Part shown: in pieces, positions 1-6,286 of the stretch
Position numbering within the stretch: position 1 is the stretch's first letter
How the letters are laid out: each line of letters opens with the position of its first letter
Origin: Myxococcales bacterium
Lineage (GTDB): Bacteria; Myxococcota_A; Bradymonadia; Bradymonadales; Bradymonadaceae
Reading direction: 5' to 3'
Assembly: GCA_007120615.1 (NCBI GenBank)
Contig: SKNI01000027.1
Span: 1 to 9,084 of the forward strand
Length of the DNA: 9,084 nucleotides
The notes under the pieces: generated by a model
What the model was told of the DNA's origin: nothing
Databases searched by the model: none
Seen by the model: the letters and a program-made list of their open reading frames with translations, nothing else
Program-made: the position numbers and the translations under genes

Positions 1-143
1 CTCCTTATTTTAATTTCGCCGTGCTCGATCTGGTTGTCGTGGGATAGTGATCACCCCCTTGCGCTGTTCTGTGAGCAGAGTCCAGGGTACTCCCGAATCA
101 GCGCGAATTCAAACCGATCGTTTTTTCCTGAGCCCGAGGTTGC

Positions 144-149
144 TATATT
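144..149 (+). promoter_or_regulatory. Possible -10 box for the zinc-ribbon gene
   Basis: The hexamer TATATT lies in a short AT-rich patch 33 nt before the ATG at 183. A T-run at 121-126 lies 17 nt upstream of it but matches the -35 consensus poorly. This is only a weak sigma-70-like guess. The rest of 1-182 shows no convincing gene, hairpin or Shine-Dalgarno sequence. Confidence 0.25.
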
Positions 150-182
150 TAGGGTGTCGTTGTTTTTAACCCCGGTCGGCTC

Positions 183-1067
183 ATGCTTGATGCCTACAAC
201 CAATTGGTTATTCCCACCCTCTTCGGGATGGAGCCACTGTCGGTCTATATCCTGTTGGCGGTGTTGGTGGTGACCCTGGGCTTGAGTTGGGTGGGGCGAA
301 AGCAAAGGCGGCGGCTGGCCTCTCGGGATCGGCAGATGACGACAGACGCCTCGGCCGCTCAGCTCGAAAGTAAGGGCGGCAGTGAGTTTCCACTTCGGAC
401 CACCATGGAGAGCAGTCTGGTGCGGGCCGACGCTCGGGAGCGCGTGGGGCCGGAGCAGATCTTCTTTGCCGCCGATCCCGATAATCCGGCGCGCCATTGT
501 CCGAAATGCGGTCGAAACTTTCCGGGGATCTTTGAGGTCTGTCCCTTCGACACCACGCCCCTGGAGCGAGGGGGCCGGCAAAAAAAGACGGTTCATACGG
601 CGTTGCCGCGGCGATTCTGTCCGGACTGCGGTCGTCGGTTTGGTCCCACGGCCCAATATTGTTATTGCGACGGATTTCCGTTGACCCGGGATTTTGCGGA
701 GGCCTCCGAGGTTGCTCCCATCTTTCGGGTTTGCCGGGAGTGTGGGTTTGAGACCGATGAGGACCTATCGGAATGCCCGCGAGACGGGGAGTTGTTGGAG
801 GTTATCGATCCCAGCGAGCGCGGGGAGGTAACGCCGACGATTCCGTTTAATCGCTGTCGAAACTGCGGTCATCTAGGGGCACCCAACGAGACGGTCTGCC
901 CGGTGGACGGGACGATGATGCTCCCCGAAGTGAGCGCCCGATTGATGAGCCTTCCGCCGACCGGGTTTGGGAATCGGCGGCGGATCTGCAAGGAGTGCGG
1001 CTCCCAATTCGGCGACCAATGCCAATATTGTAGCTTTGACGGCAAGGAACTAATTCCGATCAACTAG
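183..1067 (+). CDS. Membrane-anchored protein with five tandem zinc-ribbon repeats
   Basis: This 294-residue protein has no enzymatic signature that I recognise. A hydrophobic segment at about residues 19-37 followed by a basic patch (RKQRRR, 39-44) predicts one N-terminal membrane anchor with the bulk in the cytoplasm. Residues 106-287 hold five repeats spaced about 40 residues apart, each of the form CxxCG, about 10 residues, then CPxDG or similar. The cysteines are C106/C109/C120, C146/C149/C160/C162, C184/C187/C198, C225/C228/C239 and C269/C272/C280/C283. Such knuckles normally bind zinc. Most repeats show only three cysteines, so the Asp of the CPxDG motif or water may complete the site. 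Similar ribbons occur in regulatory and protein-binding proteins of Myxococcota-type bacteria, which is family knowledge and not a function call. The ATG at 183 has no clear Shine-Dalgarno sequence; an in-frame ATG at 228 would clip the N-terminus but keep the membrane segment. The stop lies 6 nt from the stop of the convergent methyltransferase gene. Confidence 0.85.
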   Translation: MLDAYNQLVIPTLFGMEPLSVYILLAVLVVTLGLSWVGRKQRRRLASRDRQMTTDASAAQLESKGGSEFPLRTTMESSLVRADARERVGPEQIFFAADPDNPARHCPKCGRNFPGIFEVCPFDTTPLERGGRQKKTVHTALPRRFCPDCGRRFGPTAQYCYCDGFPLTRDFAEASEVAPIFRVCRECGFETDEDLSECPRDGELLEVIDPSERGEVTPTIPFNRCRNCGHLGAPNETVCPVDGTMMLPEVSARLMSLPPTGFGNRRRICKECGSQFGDQCQYCSFDGKELIPIN

Positions 1068-1073
1068 CCCGAA

Positions 1074-2438
1074 TTACCGGGTAAAGCGCGCGAGCAACTC
1101 AACGTGGGCGGTGATGGGAAGCATATCGTGGGCTTCGACCTCTTCGAGGGTCCAGCCGGCTTTTTGCAGTGCTGTGGCGTCGCGGAGAAATGTCTTGGGG
1201 TCGCAGCTCATATAGATCAGGGTCTGGGCGGTCCAATCGTCGCAGAGTCTATCGCGAACGGGTTGGCTCAATCCTCGTCGGGGCGGATTGACCAGGATCA
1301 CGTCGGGTGTGCTGAGCGCTTCGGGCGGCTGCAGAGCCTGTACCACGTCGGGGTCGACGAGGTCGGCGATGTCGAATTCGGCGCTAACTTCGGAGAGTGC
1401 GGCGTTCTGGCGAGCGGCGACGACGGCCTCTTCGGCGCTCTCGACGCCCCAGATTCTGGCAGTTTCGGCGCTCCCGTGGCCAGCGACCGCATTGAGGCCC
1501 AGAGCGCCGATTCCACAATAGAGATCCCAGACGACGGGGGCATCCGAGGGGCCGGCGGAGGTCCACTGAGCGGCGCGGTTGTAGATTCGGGAGGCCACAT
1601 CCACGTTGAGCTGGGCGAAAGCTCCCGGCGGGATTTGTAAGTCGATTTGACCGTAGCGCTCCTGCAGGGTTCCCTTTCCGCGAATGATATTGGTCCGGGC
1701 CACGCGGATGGCGTTGGTCTCTCGGTCGTTGACGCTGACCCCTACGCCGACCACGTTTTCCAGGGCAAAGAGGTCGTCTGCTGCCTGAACGATCCACTGG
1801 GCGTCGGCGTCTCGGACCACCAATTCTACGACCACGTCACCATCGGACTCCCGCATCGAAACCCAGCGCAGCGCTTCCTCTTCGCCGTCAACGGGAGCTT
1901 TGAGAGCGGTCAAAATATCTTCGGTGCGGCGGTGAAGGTCCATGATCGCCGGGCGCACCACCAGGCAGTCTCGCATGGCGGCCACGTGCTGAGAGCGGGG
2001 GGCGTAGGAGCCGAGGATGACCTCCTGGCTGCGGCGGTGGGCCACGAAGTTGGAGCGATTGCGATATTCTCGTTGCTGTGGGGCGCTGTGCCAGGTGACA
2101 TTCACGCCCAGGGGCTCCAGGGCTTCGTTGGCGGCCCGAAGCTGAATCTGATCGCGAGTGGACGGCGCCAGATGCATCGCCGGGCAACCGCCGCATCGTC
2201 CGCGAATGGGGGCGGCGTGACGACAGGATGGCTGTTGAAAGTTCTCGCCGCGTTGATGGACGTTGACCACCTCTGCGTAGGCCAGAGGGTGATGCTGACT
2301 CACCGAAGTGATCGCCACATCCACTTCATCGCCGGTGGCCGTGCCCGCGACCAGTACCTGTCGGTCTTCTTTTGTGAAATAGCCGCGAAGCTCCGCGTCC
2401 ACCCCTTCGATTATTACTCGTTCGTATCGTTTTTCCAT
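1074..2438 (-). CDS. RlmD/TrmA-type 5-methyluridine RNA methyltransferase with Fe-S cluster cysteines
   Basis: This 454-residue SAM-dependent enzyme methylates C5 of a uridine in RNA (rRNA or tRNA). The N-terminal ~60 residues occupy the place of a TRAM RNA-binding domain. C72, C82, C85 and C158 fit the [4Fe-4S] cysteines of the RumA/RlmD branch, with a first spacing (nine residues) longer than the E. coli one. REYRNRSNF (123-131) is the usual motif before the central domain. The Rossmann core shows WDLYCGIGALGL (304-315, SAM binding), VNPPRRGL (383-390), YMSCDPKTFLRD (409-420) with catalytic nucleophile C412, and a C-terminal DMLPITAHVELL in which E447 is the expected base. All catalytic elements are intact. 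The start is supported by AAGGAG five nt upstream. The gene follows the ATP-grasp gene after 58 nt and is probably co-transcribed with it. Whether the target is 23S rRNA or tRNA cannot be decided here, so no symbol is given. Confidence 0.93.
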   Translation of the reverse strand: MEKRYERVIIEGVDAELRGYFTKEDRQVLVAGTATGDEVDVAITSVSQHHPLAYAEVVNVHQRGENFQQPSCRHAAPIRGRCGGCPAMHLAPSTRDQIQLRAANEALEPLGVNVTWHSAPQQREYRNRSNFVAHRRSQEVILGSYAPRSQHVAAMRDCLVVRPAIMDLHRRTEDILTALKAPVDGEEEALRWVSMRESDGDVVVELVVRDADAQWIVQAADDLFALENVVGVGVSVNDRETNAIRVARTNIIRGKGTLQERYGQIDLQIPPGAFAQLNVDVASRIYNRAAQWTSAGPSDAPVVWDLYCGIGALGLNAVAGHGSAETARIWGVESAEEAVVAARQNAALSEVSAEFDIADLVDPDVVQALQPPEALSTPDVILVNPPRRGLSQPVRDRLCDDWTAQTLIYMSCDPKTFLRDATALQKAGWTLEEVEAHDMLPITAHVELLARFTR

Positions 2439-2443
2439 GGGTT

Positions 2444-2449
2444 CTCCTT
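2444..2449 (-). promoter_or_regulatory. Shine-Dalgarno of the methyltransferase gene
   Basis: AAGGAG on the minus strand, five nt before the ATG at 2438. It is a near-ideal site and fixes this start. The two genes upstream in the cluster have no comparable site, so the methyltransferase may be the best translated of the three. Confidence 0.75.
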
Positions 2450-2463
2450 ACTCCCTTCAGCAA

Positions 2464-2490
2464 CTCCCGTCGAGGACGTTTGATCGGGAG
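2464..2490 (-). other. Small inverted repeat between the ATP-grasp and methyltransferase genes
   Basis: CTCCCG (2464-2469) and CGGGAG (2485-2490) can form a 6-bp stem with a 15-nt loop in the 58-nt spacer. There is no T-tract after it in the minus direction, so it does not look like an intrinsic terminator. At most it is a weak attenuating or processing hairpin, and it could be chance. Confidence 0.25.
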
Positions 2491-2496
2491 AGGCGA

Positions 2497-3366
2497 TTAA
2501 TGCCGGGTGTTGCGCTCGATGACCCGTTTGACGATGGACTCCGTAAATCGGGTCAGAGCGGCGTCGCTGAATCGGAAAAATAAGGAGGGTTCAATAAGCT
2601 CGAGCTCCGCGACCACGGGCTGTTTATCGGCGTTCTCTACGAGATCGACGCGGGCGTATAAGAGATTTCTGCTCACCGCCTGAAGGGCTGAGCGAGCGAC
2701 GGTGAGCTCGTCGGCGGTGGGCTCGTGGGGCCCGGTGACCCGCTCGTCGTCCTCGGCGAATCGAGGGTGTTTTCGGATGCAATGAGTGCACTCCCCATCG
2801 ATAAAGATAAGAGAGCGTTCGCCGTGATGATCGACGCTCTCGATATAGGGTTGGACCAGGACGTCCTCGGCATCCACGAGACGGCGAAACGTAGCCTCGT
2901 CCAGGTTCTCTTGCTCCATTGCGTGGGTCTCATAAGAGCCGGCGGAGACCGCCGGTTTGATGACCAGTCGCGGCCACTCCTCGCCGCGGCTGATCTGCTC
3001 CAATGAGATCGTGGTCCCCTTCTCCACCAGAACGGTGGGGACCACGGGAACTCCCCGCAACGGAAGGGTCAACAGATAACTCTTATGAGAATTCCACTCC
3101 ACCACTTCGGGCGGATTGAGCAGAAGAGAGACGTTATCGACCTCGCTGGCCCACTGCAGAAACGCATCCCGACGCCGGTGGTAATCCCAGGTCGAACGGA
3201 TCAGGGTAACGGCGCTCGTGGACCATTCGACGCTCTCATCGTCCCAGGCGCACAGGCGCACCTCCAAACCCGCCTTCGTCAGGGCATTCAGCAGGGGGAC
3301 TTCATCGGGGTTCGGTTCCGGAAGAGGTCGGCAGGTCACCAGAGTGACGTCAAAGGCAAGAGACAT
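2497..3366 (-). CDS. ATP-grasp ligase-like protein (RimK/DcsG-type fold)
   Basis: With the chosen start this is a 289-residue cytoplasmic protein of the ATP-grasp superfamily, whose members couple ATP hydrolysis to joining a carboxylate to an amine or similar nucleophile through an acyl-phosphate. Characteristic stretches are VTCRPLPEPNPDE (10-22), RSTWDYH (57-63), the lysine-bearing NSHKSYLL (92-99), VIKPAVSAGSYETH (135-148; K137 the likely ATP-binding Lys), VQPYIESV (171-178), SLIFIDGE (185-192), YARVDLV (237-243; D241) and ELELIEPSLFF (254-264), whose acidic residues should bind magnesium. The pattern resembles the uncharacterised ATP-grasp group related to DcsG, the O-ureido-D-serine cyclo-ligase of D-cycloserine synthesis. 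Nothing else from that pathway is present, so the substrate is unknown. ATG 3366 is chosen because homologs, as I recall them, begin just before the VTCR motif. It lacks a Shine-Dalgarno sequence and lies 52 nt after the upstream GLUG gene, so translation may depend on reinitiation. An in-frame ATG at 3444 would overlap that gene and add 26 unlikely residues. Confidence 0.85.
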   Translation of the reverse strand: MSLAFDVTLVTCRPLPEPNPDEVPLLNALTKAGLEVRLCAWDDESVEWSTSAVTLIRSTWDYHRRRDAFLQWASEVDNVSLLLNPPEVVEWNSHKSYLLTLPLRGVPVVPTVLVEKGTTISLEQISRGEEWPRLVIKPAVSAGSYETHAMEQENLDEATFRRLVDAEDVLVQPYIESVDHHGERSLIFIDGECTHCIRKHPRFAEDDERVTGPHEPTADELTVARSALQAVSRNLLYARVDLVENADKQPVVAELELIEPSLFFRFSDAALTRFTESIVKRVIERNTRH

Positions 3367-3418
3367 GATGGGTTCACTGAGTGGAGAGTGGTTACGGTGA
3401 TAGAGGTGTAATGAGGAT

Positions 3419-5122
3419 TCATCGCAACTCGGGATGAAGCCCATTTTCGAGTGTCCAGACGGTTTGGAAATCCCAGTTGGAGAAGCTGTCTTCCAGAGTG
3501 AACTGGACTTCTGTCAGGGGTAGCCCCGGGCCGGATAAGTCTGGGTTCGCGTCGCCATTCCAATAGGAATCCTGGACGGACTGATTCGCACCGGGGCCGG
3601 TGGGGGCCACTCCACTGAGGCCGGAATCTCCGCTGATGACACCGTAGGAAAAGGTGCGGTTTATCAGAGCGCCCGGTTCGGTTCGTCCGGCGACGCCCCC
3701 GACGCGAGCCCCTCCGGTGATATTGCTGAGCGAGTAGGAGTCGGTCACGGAGGCGTCCGCAGCGAGTAGTCCGGTGATCCCGCCGATCTCGGACTCTTCA
3801 CCGGTGACGTCGCCGGTGGCATAGGAGTTCACAATGGCACCGGCGGTTCCAAAGTCGGTGCGGCGCACAAAGCCCACCAGTCCGCCGACTCCCTGAACTC
3901 CCAGGACCTCTCCGGTAGCGTGGGAGCCGGTGATGGTTCCCTCCAGACGACCGGCCAGCCCGCCTACTTCGACCTCTCCGATGACGCTTCCCTGAGCAAA
4001 GGAGTTTTGAATGGGAGGCTCCGTCTCGCTCCAATCTTCACCGCTGATGCTCGCCGCCCGTCCGACGAGGCCGCCGACGAAGTTTACGCCTCTGACGTCT
4101 GCGGTGGCGTGGGAGTCGATGATGGTCGATTGGGGACGGGCGATGCCGACGAGCCCGCCGACGCCTTGATCTCCTACGACGGACCCGGAGACCGAGCTGT
4201 TGCGGATGGTGCCAAAGAGTACGCCCGCCATTGCTCCGACAACTTCTGGACCTTCAACGTCGACATCCACCAGGTGAAGATCGCGGATCACGCCGTCTTC
4301 GCCGAGGGCTCGGAACATCCCGGAATAGGGAAGGGAAGAGGAGATTGAAAGATTCTCGATGGTGTAGCCCTTGCCGTCAAAGGAGCCCTGAAAGGGGTTG
4401 AACACGCGACCGATCGGATTGAACTCCTCATCGCCCAGATCGGAGAGGTCAATATCGGTGTAAAGTTCAAAATGATGATCGAGGTAGTCGTTGGATGCCC
4501 CCACACGGTTAAGCTGGACGGCCGAGCAGATGAGGTAGGGGTCGTCTTCGGTACCGTCACCGCCGCCGAAGGGGCTCAGCGTTCGATCACAGGCCGGCTC
4601 GGTGCAGATTCCATCCTCGCAGACATCATCGCCGTCGCAGGGGGTGTCACAACCTCCGCAATGATCTTCGTCTCGTCGGAGGTCTCGGCAGACTCCGTCA
4701 CATGCTTCGAGGCCGTCTTCGCATAAGGGGCCTGGATCAGTGTCGAGTTCGGCATCGGGAGTGTCGGCATCGGGAGTGTCGGCATCTGGGGCGTCAGGGG
4801 TGTCCGATATATCGGTATCGGAAGCATCGGCATCTGGAAGGTCAGTATCCGGCGGATCTGTGTCCGAGGCATCGGCGACAGCGTCGGGAGCATCAGCATC
4901 TTCGCCTGCGTCGAGCTCTTCCATCTCACCGACACAGACTCCGTCGCGAACCAAGAGGCCGCCGCTACCAAGACAGCTCTGGCTCTGAGGGCAGTCGCTA
5001 TCAGAGCGACAGTTGGCCTCTTCGGAGAGCGTGCAGCCAGTGGTCGTGGCGAGGCTCAACACCAGCAGGCAGCTCAATAGAGGAGTCCAGAGGGACGCAA
5101 ATACGCGATGGGAAGTAGGCAT
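3419..5122 (-). CDS. Lipoprotein with Cys-rich module, Asp-rich linker and GLUG-type repeats
   Basis: This is a 567-residue predicted surface or periplasmic lipoprotein. A hydrophobic signal (about 11-29) ends in TTGC, making C30 the likely lipidated cysteine. Residues 31-65 and 134-178 are Cys-rich, and the second block (CDGVCRDLRRDEDHCGGC, 141-158) matches disulfide-rich modules common in Myxococcota-type secreted proteins. Between them, 71-130 is a low-complexity Asp/Pro/Ala/Thr linker. FGGGDGTEDDPYLIC (185-199) is a standard lead-in to a GLUG domain. The C-terminal half then carries about seven GGLVG-like turns (around 295, 322, 351, 388, 413, 447, 475), each preceded by a strand such as SYATGDVTG, which suggests a beta-helix of the kind found in adhesins and some proteases. 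It ends in SYWNGD and WDFQTVWTLENGLHPELR, the usual GLUG C-terminal signature. It is a paralog of the protein at 8608-6317. No protease motif was seen, so adhesion or carbohydrate binding is only a guess. The start codon has no strong Shine-Dalgarno sequence. Confidence 0.88.
   Translation of the reverse strand: MPTSHRVFASLWTPLLSCLLVLSLATTTGCTLSEEANCRSDSDCPQSQSCLGSGGLLVRDGVCVGEMEELDAGEDADAPDAVADASDTDPPDTDLPDADASDTDISDTPDAPDADTPDADTPDAELDTDPGPLCEDGLEACDGVCRDLRRDEDHCGGCDTPCDGDDVCEDGICTEPACDRTLSPFGGGDGTEDDPYLICSAVQLNRVGASNDYLDHHFELYTDIDLSDLGDEEFNPIGRVFNPFQGSFDGKGYTIENLSISSSLPYSGMFRALGEDGVIRDLHLVDVDVEGPEVVGAMAGVLFGTIRNSSVSGSVVGDQGVGGLVGIARPQSTIIDSHATADVRGVNFVGGLVGRAASISGEDWSETEPPIQNSFAQGSVIGEVEVGGLAGRLEGTITGSHATGEVLGVQGVGGLVGFVRRTDFGTAGAIVNSYATGDVTGEESEIGGITGLLAADASVTDSYSLSNITGGARVGGVAGRTEPGALINRTFSYGVISGDSGLSGVAPTGPGANQSVQDSYWNGDANPDLSGPGLPLTEVQFTLEDSFSNWDFQTVWTLENGLHPELR
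4751..4795 (+). repeat. 15-bp tandem repeat encoding part of the Asp-rich linker
   Basis: Two perfect units of GGCATCGGGAGTGTC (4751-4765, 4766-4780) are followed by a third with three mismatches (4781-4795), and more degenerate copies continue towards 4900. Read on the minus strand, the unit encodes Asp-Thr-Pro-Asp-Ala. Being a multiple of three, it can change copy number without breaking frame, so linker length could vary between strains. Confidence 0.7.
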
Positions 5123-5212
5123 CAGGAATTCTGTGGTTATGATGCGGTTTGGTTAGGATGCTGGCCGATTCCGAACTGGCATCTTACGCATTTGCTCATC
5201 GCCATGACAAGC

Positions 5213-5230
5213 GGAGCGCGGACGTCCGCG
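5213..5230 (+). repeat. Solo copy of the inverted-repeat terminus, containing a 14-bp palindrome
   Basis: GGAGCGCGGACGTCC (5213-5227) is identical to the first 15 bases of the 17-bp terminal inverted repeat found at 5904-5920 and, inverted, at 6270-6286. Here it continues into CGCGGACGTCCGCG (5217-5230), a perfect 14-bp palindrome. It lies 31-48 nt before the msrA start codon. It could be a remnant of the same repeat family, an operator, or a REP-like hairpin. Confidence 0.65.
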
Positions 5231-5249
5231 GTCCGATTTCGAACTCTAC

Positions 5250-5254
5250 GAGGT
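5250..5254 (+). promoter_or_regulatory. Shine-Dalgarno of msrA
   Basis: GAGGT ends six nt before the ATG at 5261. It selects this start over the long in-frame extension that opens at 5108, and it gives a protein beginning directly with a lipoprotein signal peptide. Confidence 0.7.
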
Positions 5255-5260
5255 AGTACA

Positions 5261-5887
5261 ATGCTGCGAATTTCTACCCTTGCGACGCTGTTGCTTCTTC
5301 TTATGACCATGGTCGCCTGCCAGACCACCACCCCGGAGCGCACGGAGGCGTCAGAGATCGAGTCTGAAGAGCTAGAAGTGGCGACCCTTGCGGGAGGTTG
5401 CTTCTGGTGTATGCAGCCCCCCTTTGATCGGCTGGAAGGGGTAGAGTCGACGATCGTCGGCTATACCGGCGGAGTTGAAGAGAGTCCGGCCTATCAAGAG
5501 GTAGCCGGCGGACAGACCAGTCATCTGGAAGCGGTTCAGGTTCGATTTGATCCGGAAGTGGTTTCCTACGAGGAGGTTTTAGACGTCTTCTGGAGGAGCA
5601 TCGATCCCACCGACGACGGCGGCCAATTTGCCGACCGCGGTGATCATTATCGAACAGCGATCTTTGTTCACGACGAGAGCCAACGGCAGATAGCCGAGGA
5701 CTCCCGTGATGAGATGGCGAGCACCGGTCCCTTTGACGACCCTATCGTCACCGAGATCCGCCAGGCCGAGACCTTCTGGGTCGGGGAGGACTATCACCAG
5801 GATTATTATCTAAAGAATCCCGATCATTATCAGTCCTATTATGTGGGGTCCGGGCGGGCCGGGTTTCTTGAAGATACCTGGCAATAA
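5261..5887 (+). CDS. msrA: Peptide-methionine (S)-S-oxide reductase MsrA, lipoprotein form
   Basis: This 208-residue enzyme reduces methionine-S-sulfoxide in proteins and free methionine back to methionine. The N-terminus (MLRISTLATLLLLLMTMVAC) is a short hydrophobic signal ending at C20, so the enzyme is probably a lipoprotein acting outside the cytoplasm; the -3 residue is Met, so the lipobox is imperfect. The catalytic site GGCFWC has the nucleophile C47 and a second cysteine, C50. Counting from C47, the residues matching the known catalytic set are present at expected spacings: Y78, E90, D125 and Y130. The motif after the active site reads CMQPPF, with Gln where Glu is usual. There is no MsrB fusion and no C-terminal recycling cysteine, so reduction may use C50 and an extracytoplasmic thioredoxin-like donor (inference). 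The gene sits between two GLUG lipoprotein genes. Its last 14 bases lie in the 30-bp repeat that is copied at 6291-6320. Confidence 0.93.
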   Translation: MLRISTLATLLLLLMTMVACQTTTPERTEASEIESEELEVATLAGGCFWCMQPPFDRLEGVESTIVGYTGGVEESPAYQEVAGGQTSHLEAVQVRFDPEVVSYEEVLDVFWRSIDPTDDGGQFADRGDHYRTAIFVHDESQRQIAEDSRDEMASTGPFDDPIVTEIRQAETFWVGEDYHQDYYLKNPDHYQSYYVGSGRAGFLEDTWQ

Positions 5888-5903
5888 GCTCGTGGGAGAT
5901 CAC
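5874..5903 (+). repeat. Left copy of a perfect 30-bp direct repeat (putative target duplication)
   Basis: These 30 bases, starting ATACCTGGCAATAAGC, recur without a mismatch at 6291-6320, and identity stops exactly at both edges. The left copy contains the msrA stop (5885-5887) and, at 5900-5902, the complement of the stop codon of the facing GLUG gene. It is best read as one arm of a long target-site duplication. Confidence 0.9.
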
Positions 5904-5920
5904 GGAGCGCGGACGTCCCC
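5904..5920 (+). repeat. Left 17-bp terminal inverted repeat
   Basis: GGAGCGCGGACGTCCCC begins on the base right after the 30-bp direct repeat and is the exact reverse complement of 6270-6286. The inner bases CGGACGTCC are nearly palindromic. The same 15-base core appears at 5213-5227. Confidence 0.85.
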
Positions 5921-5939
5921 GAAGATGCCCGCGTAGACC
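5921..5939 (+). repeat. Left copy of a perfect 19-bp internal direct repeat
   Basis: GAAGATGCCCGCGTAGACC recurs at 6224-6242 with no mismatch, and the flanking bases differ on both sides. It is interpreted as the target duplication of the inner element at 5940-6223. Confidence 0.85.
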
Positions 5940-6137
5940 CCTCTCCGGCGGCCGTTGTTCAGGGCGCGGGGGAGGTCCCCGAGCATCGCGAGGGGGGAGG
6001 GGACCCGACGGCAAATAGAAGCGTTCATATCGAGACTCTTCTGAGCCCCGAACCGGTCCCCTCCGACCGGGCTAAACTGCAGCCCGCCCACCTCCCCCGC
6101 GGCCTGGACTGCGGCCGCCGGAGAGGGTTGCCGTCGG
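5939..6137 (+). ncRNA. Long hairpin with possible pseudoknot (structured-RNA-like core of the inner element)
   Basis: Arms 5939-5976 and 6090-6127 are complementary at 34 of 38 positions, including unbroken runs of 16 and 12 bp. Two of the four mismatches would be U-G pairs in a plus-strand RNA but A-C clashes in a minus-strand RNA, which favours the plus strand. Within the loop, 5996-6005 can pair with 6055-6064 (10 bp), 6017-6021 with 6038-6042, and 6069-6073 with 6081-6085. CCGACGGCAA in the loop (6005-6014) is the exact complement of TTGCCGTCGG (6128-6137) just after the stem, giving a pseudoknot topology. It overlaps the 10-bp inner stem by one base. Transcription is not shown; read-through from msrA could supply it. 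It may equally act as DNA hairpin ends or as a terminator. Confidence 0.4.
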
Positions 6138-6223
6138 TTCTCTGGACCACCTGTGGTTTGCGGGTCGACCGGCCCGCCCGACCGAAGCGCCTCAATCAGC
6201 CCACCCCAATAACCGAAAACGCT

Positions 6224-6242
6224 GAAGATGCCCGCGTAGACC
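6224..6242 (+). repeat. Right copy of the 19-bp internal direct repeat
   Basis: Identical to 5921-5939. It is followed by 27 nt and then the right terminal inverted repeat, so this portion looks like the right half of the original ~80-bp outer element. Confidence 0.85.
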
Positions 6243-6269
6243 TGCTACCAATGTGTCCCATGAACAGAC

Positions 6270-6286
6270 GGGGACGTCCGCGCTCC
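6270..6286 (-). repeat. Right 17-bp terminal inverted repeat
   Basis: GGGGACGTCCGCGCTCC is the exact reverse complement of 5904-5920. Four bases (TTCA, 6287-6290) separate it from the right 30-bp direct repeat; there is no such gap on the left, so the outer element ends asymmetrically. Confidence 0.85.

Larger units (their letters stand above)
5123..5260. promoter_or_regulatory. Divergent intergenic region between the GLUG lipoprotein gene and msrA
   Basis: This 138-bp gap must hold the promoter for msrA (+) and probably the one for the leftward cluster (-). I could not identify convincing -35/-10 pairs on either strand. The striking element in it is the GC-rich palindrome at 5217-5230. The short distance between the two start codons allows shared regulation but does not prove it. 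Confidence 0.4.

Noticed and set aside
1647..2483. 278-residue plus-strand ORF opposite the methyltransferase gene
   Set aside because: It is antisense to an intact, motif-complete enzyme gene and shows no domain of its own.
3367..3444. In-frame upstream extension of the ATP-grasp protein starting at ATG 3444
   Set aside because: It would overlap the end of the GLUG gene, has no Shine-Dalgarno sequence, and adds 26 residues unlike any ATP-grasp N-terminus; the motif-bearing part starts just after ATG 3366.
5108..5260. N-terminal extension of MsrA from ATG 5108
   Set aside because: The extension crosses the divergent intergenic region, overlaps the other gene's start, and would bury the lipoprotein signal. 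ATG 5261 has a good ribosome site.
5748..6091. Minus-strand ORFs of 88 and 63 residues across the msrA end and the insertion
   Set aside because: They are Arg/Pro-rich translations of GC-rich inverted repeats, partly antisense to msrA, with no recognisable domain or ribosome site.
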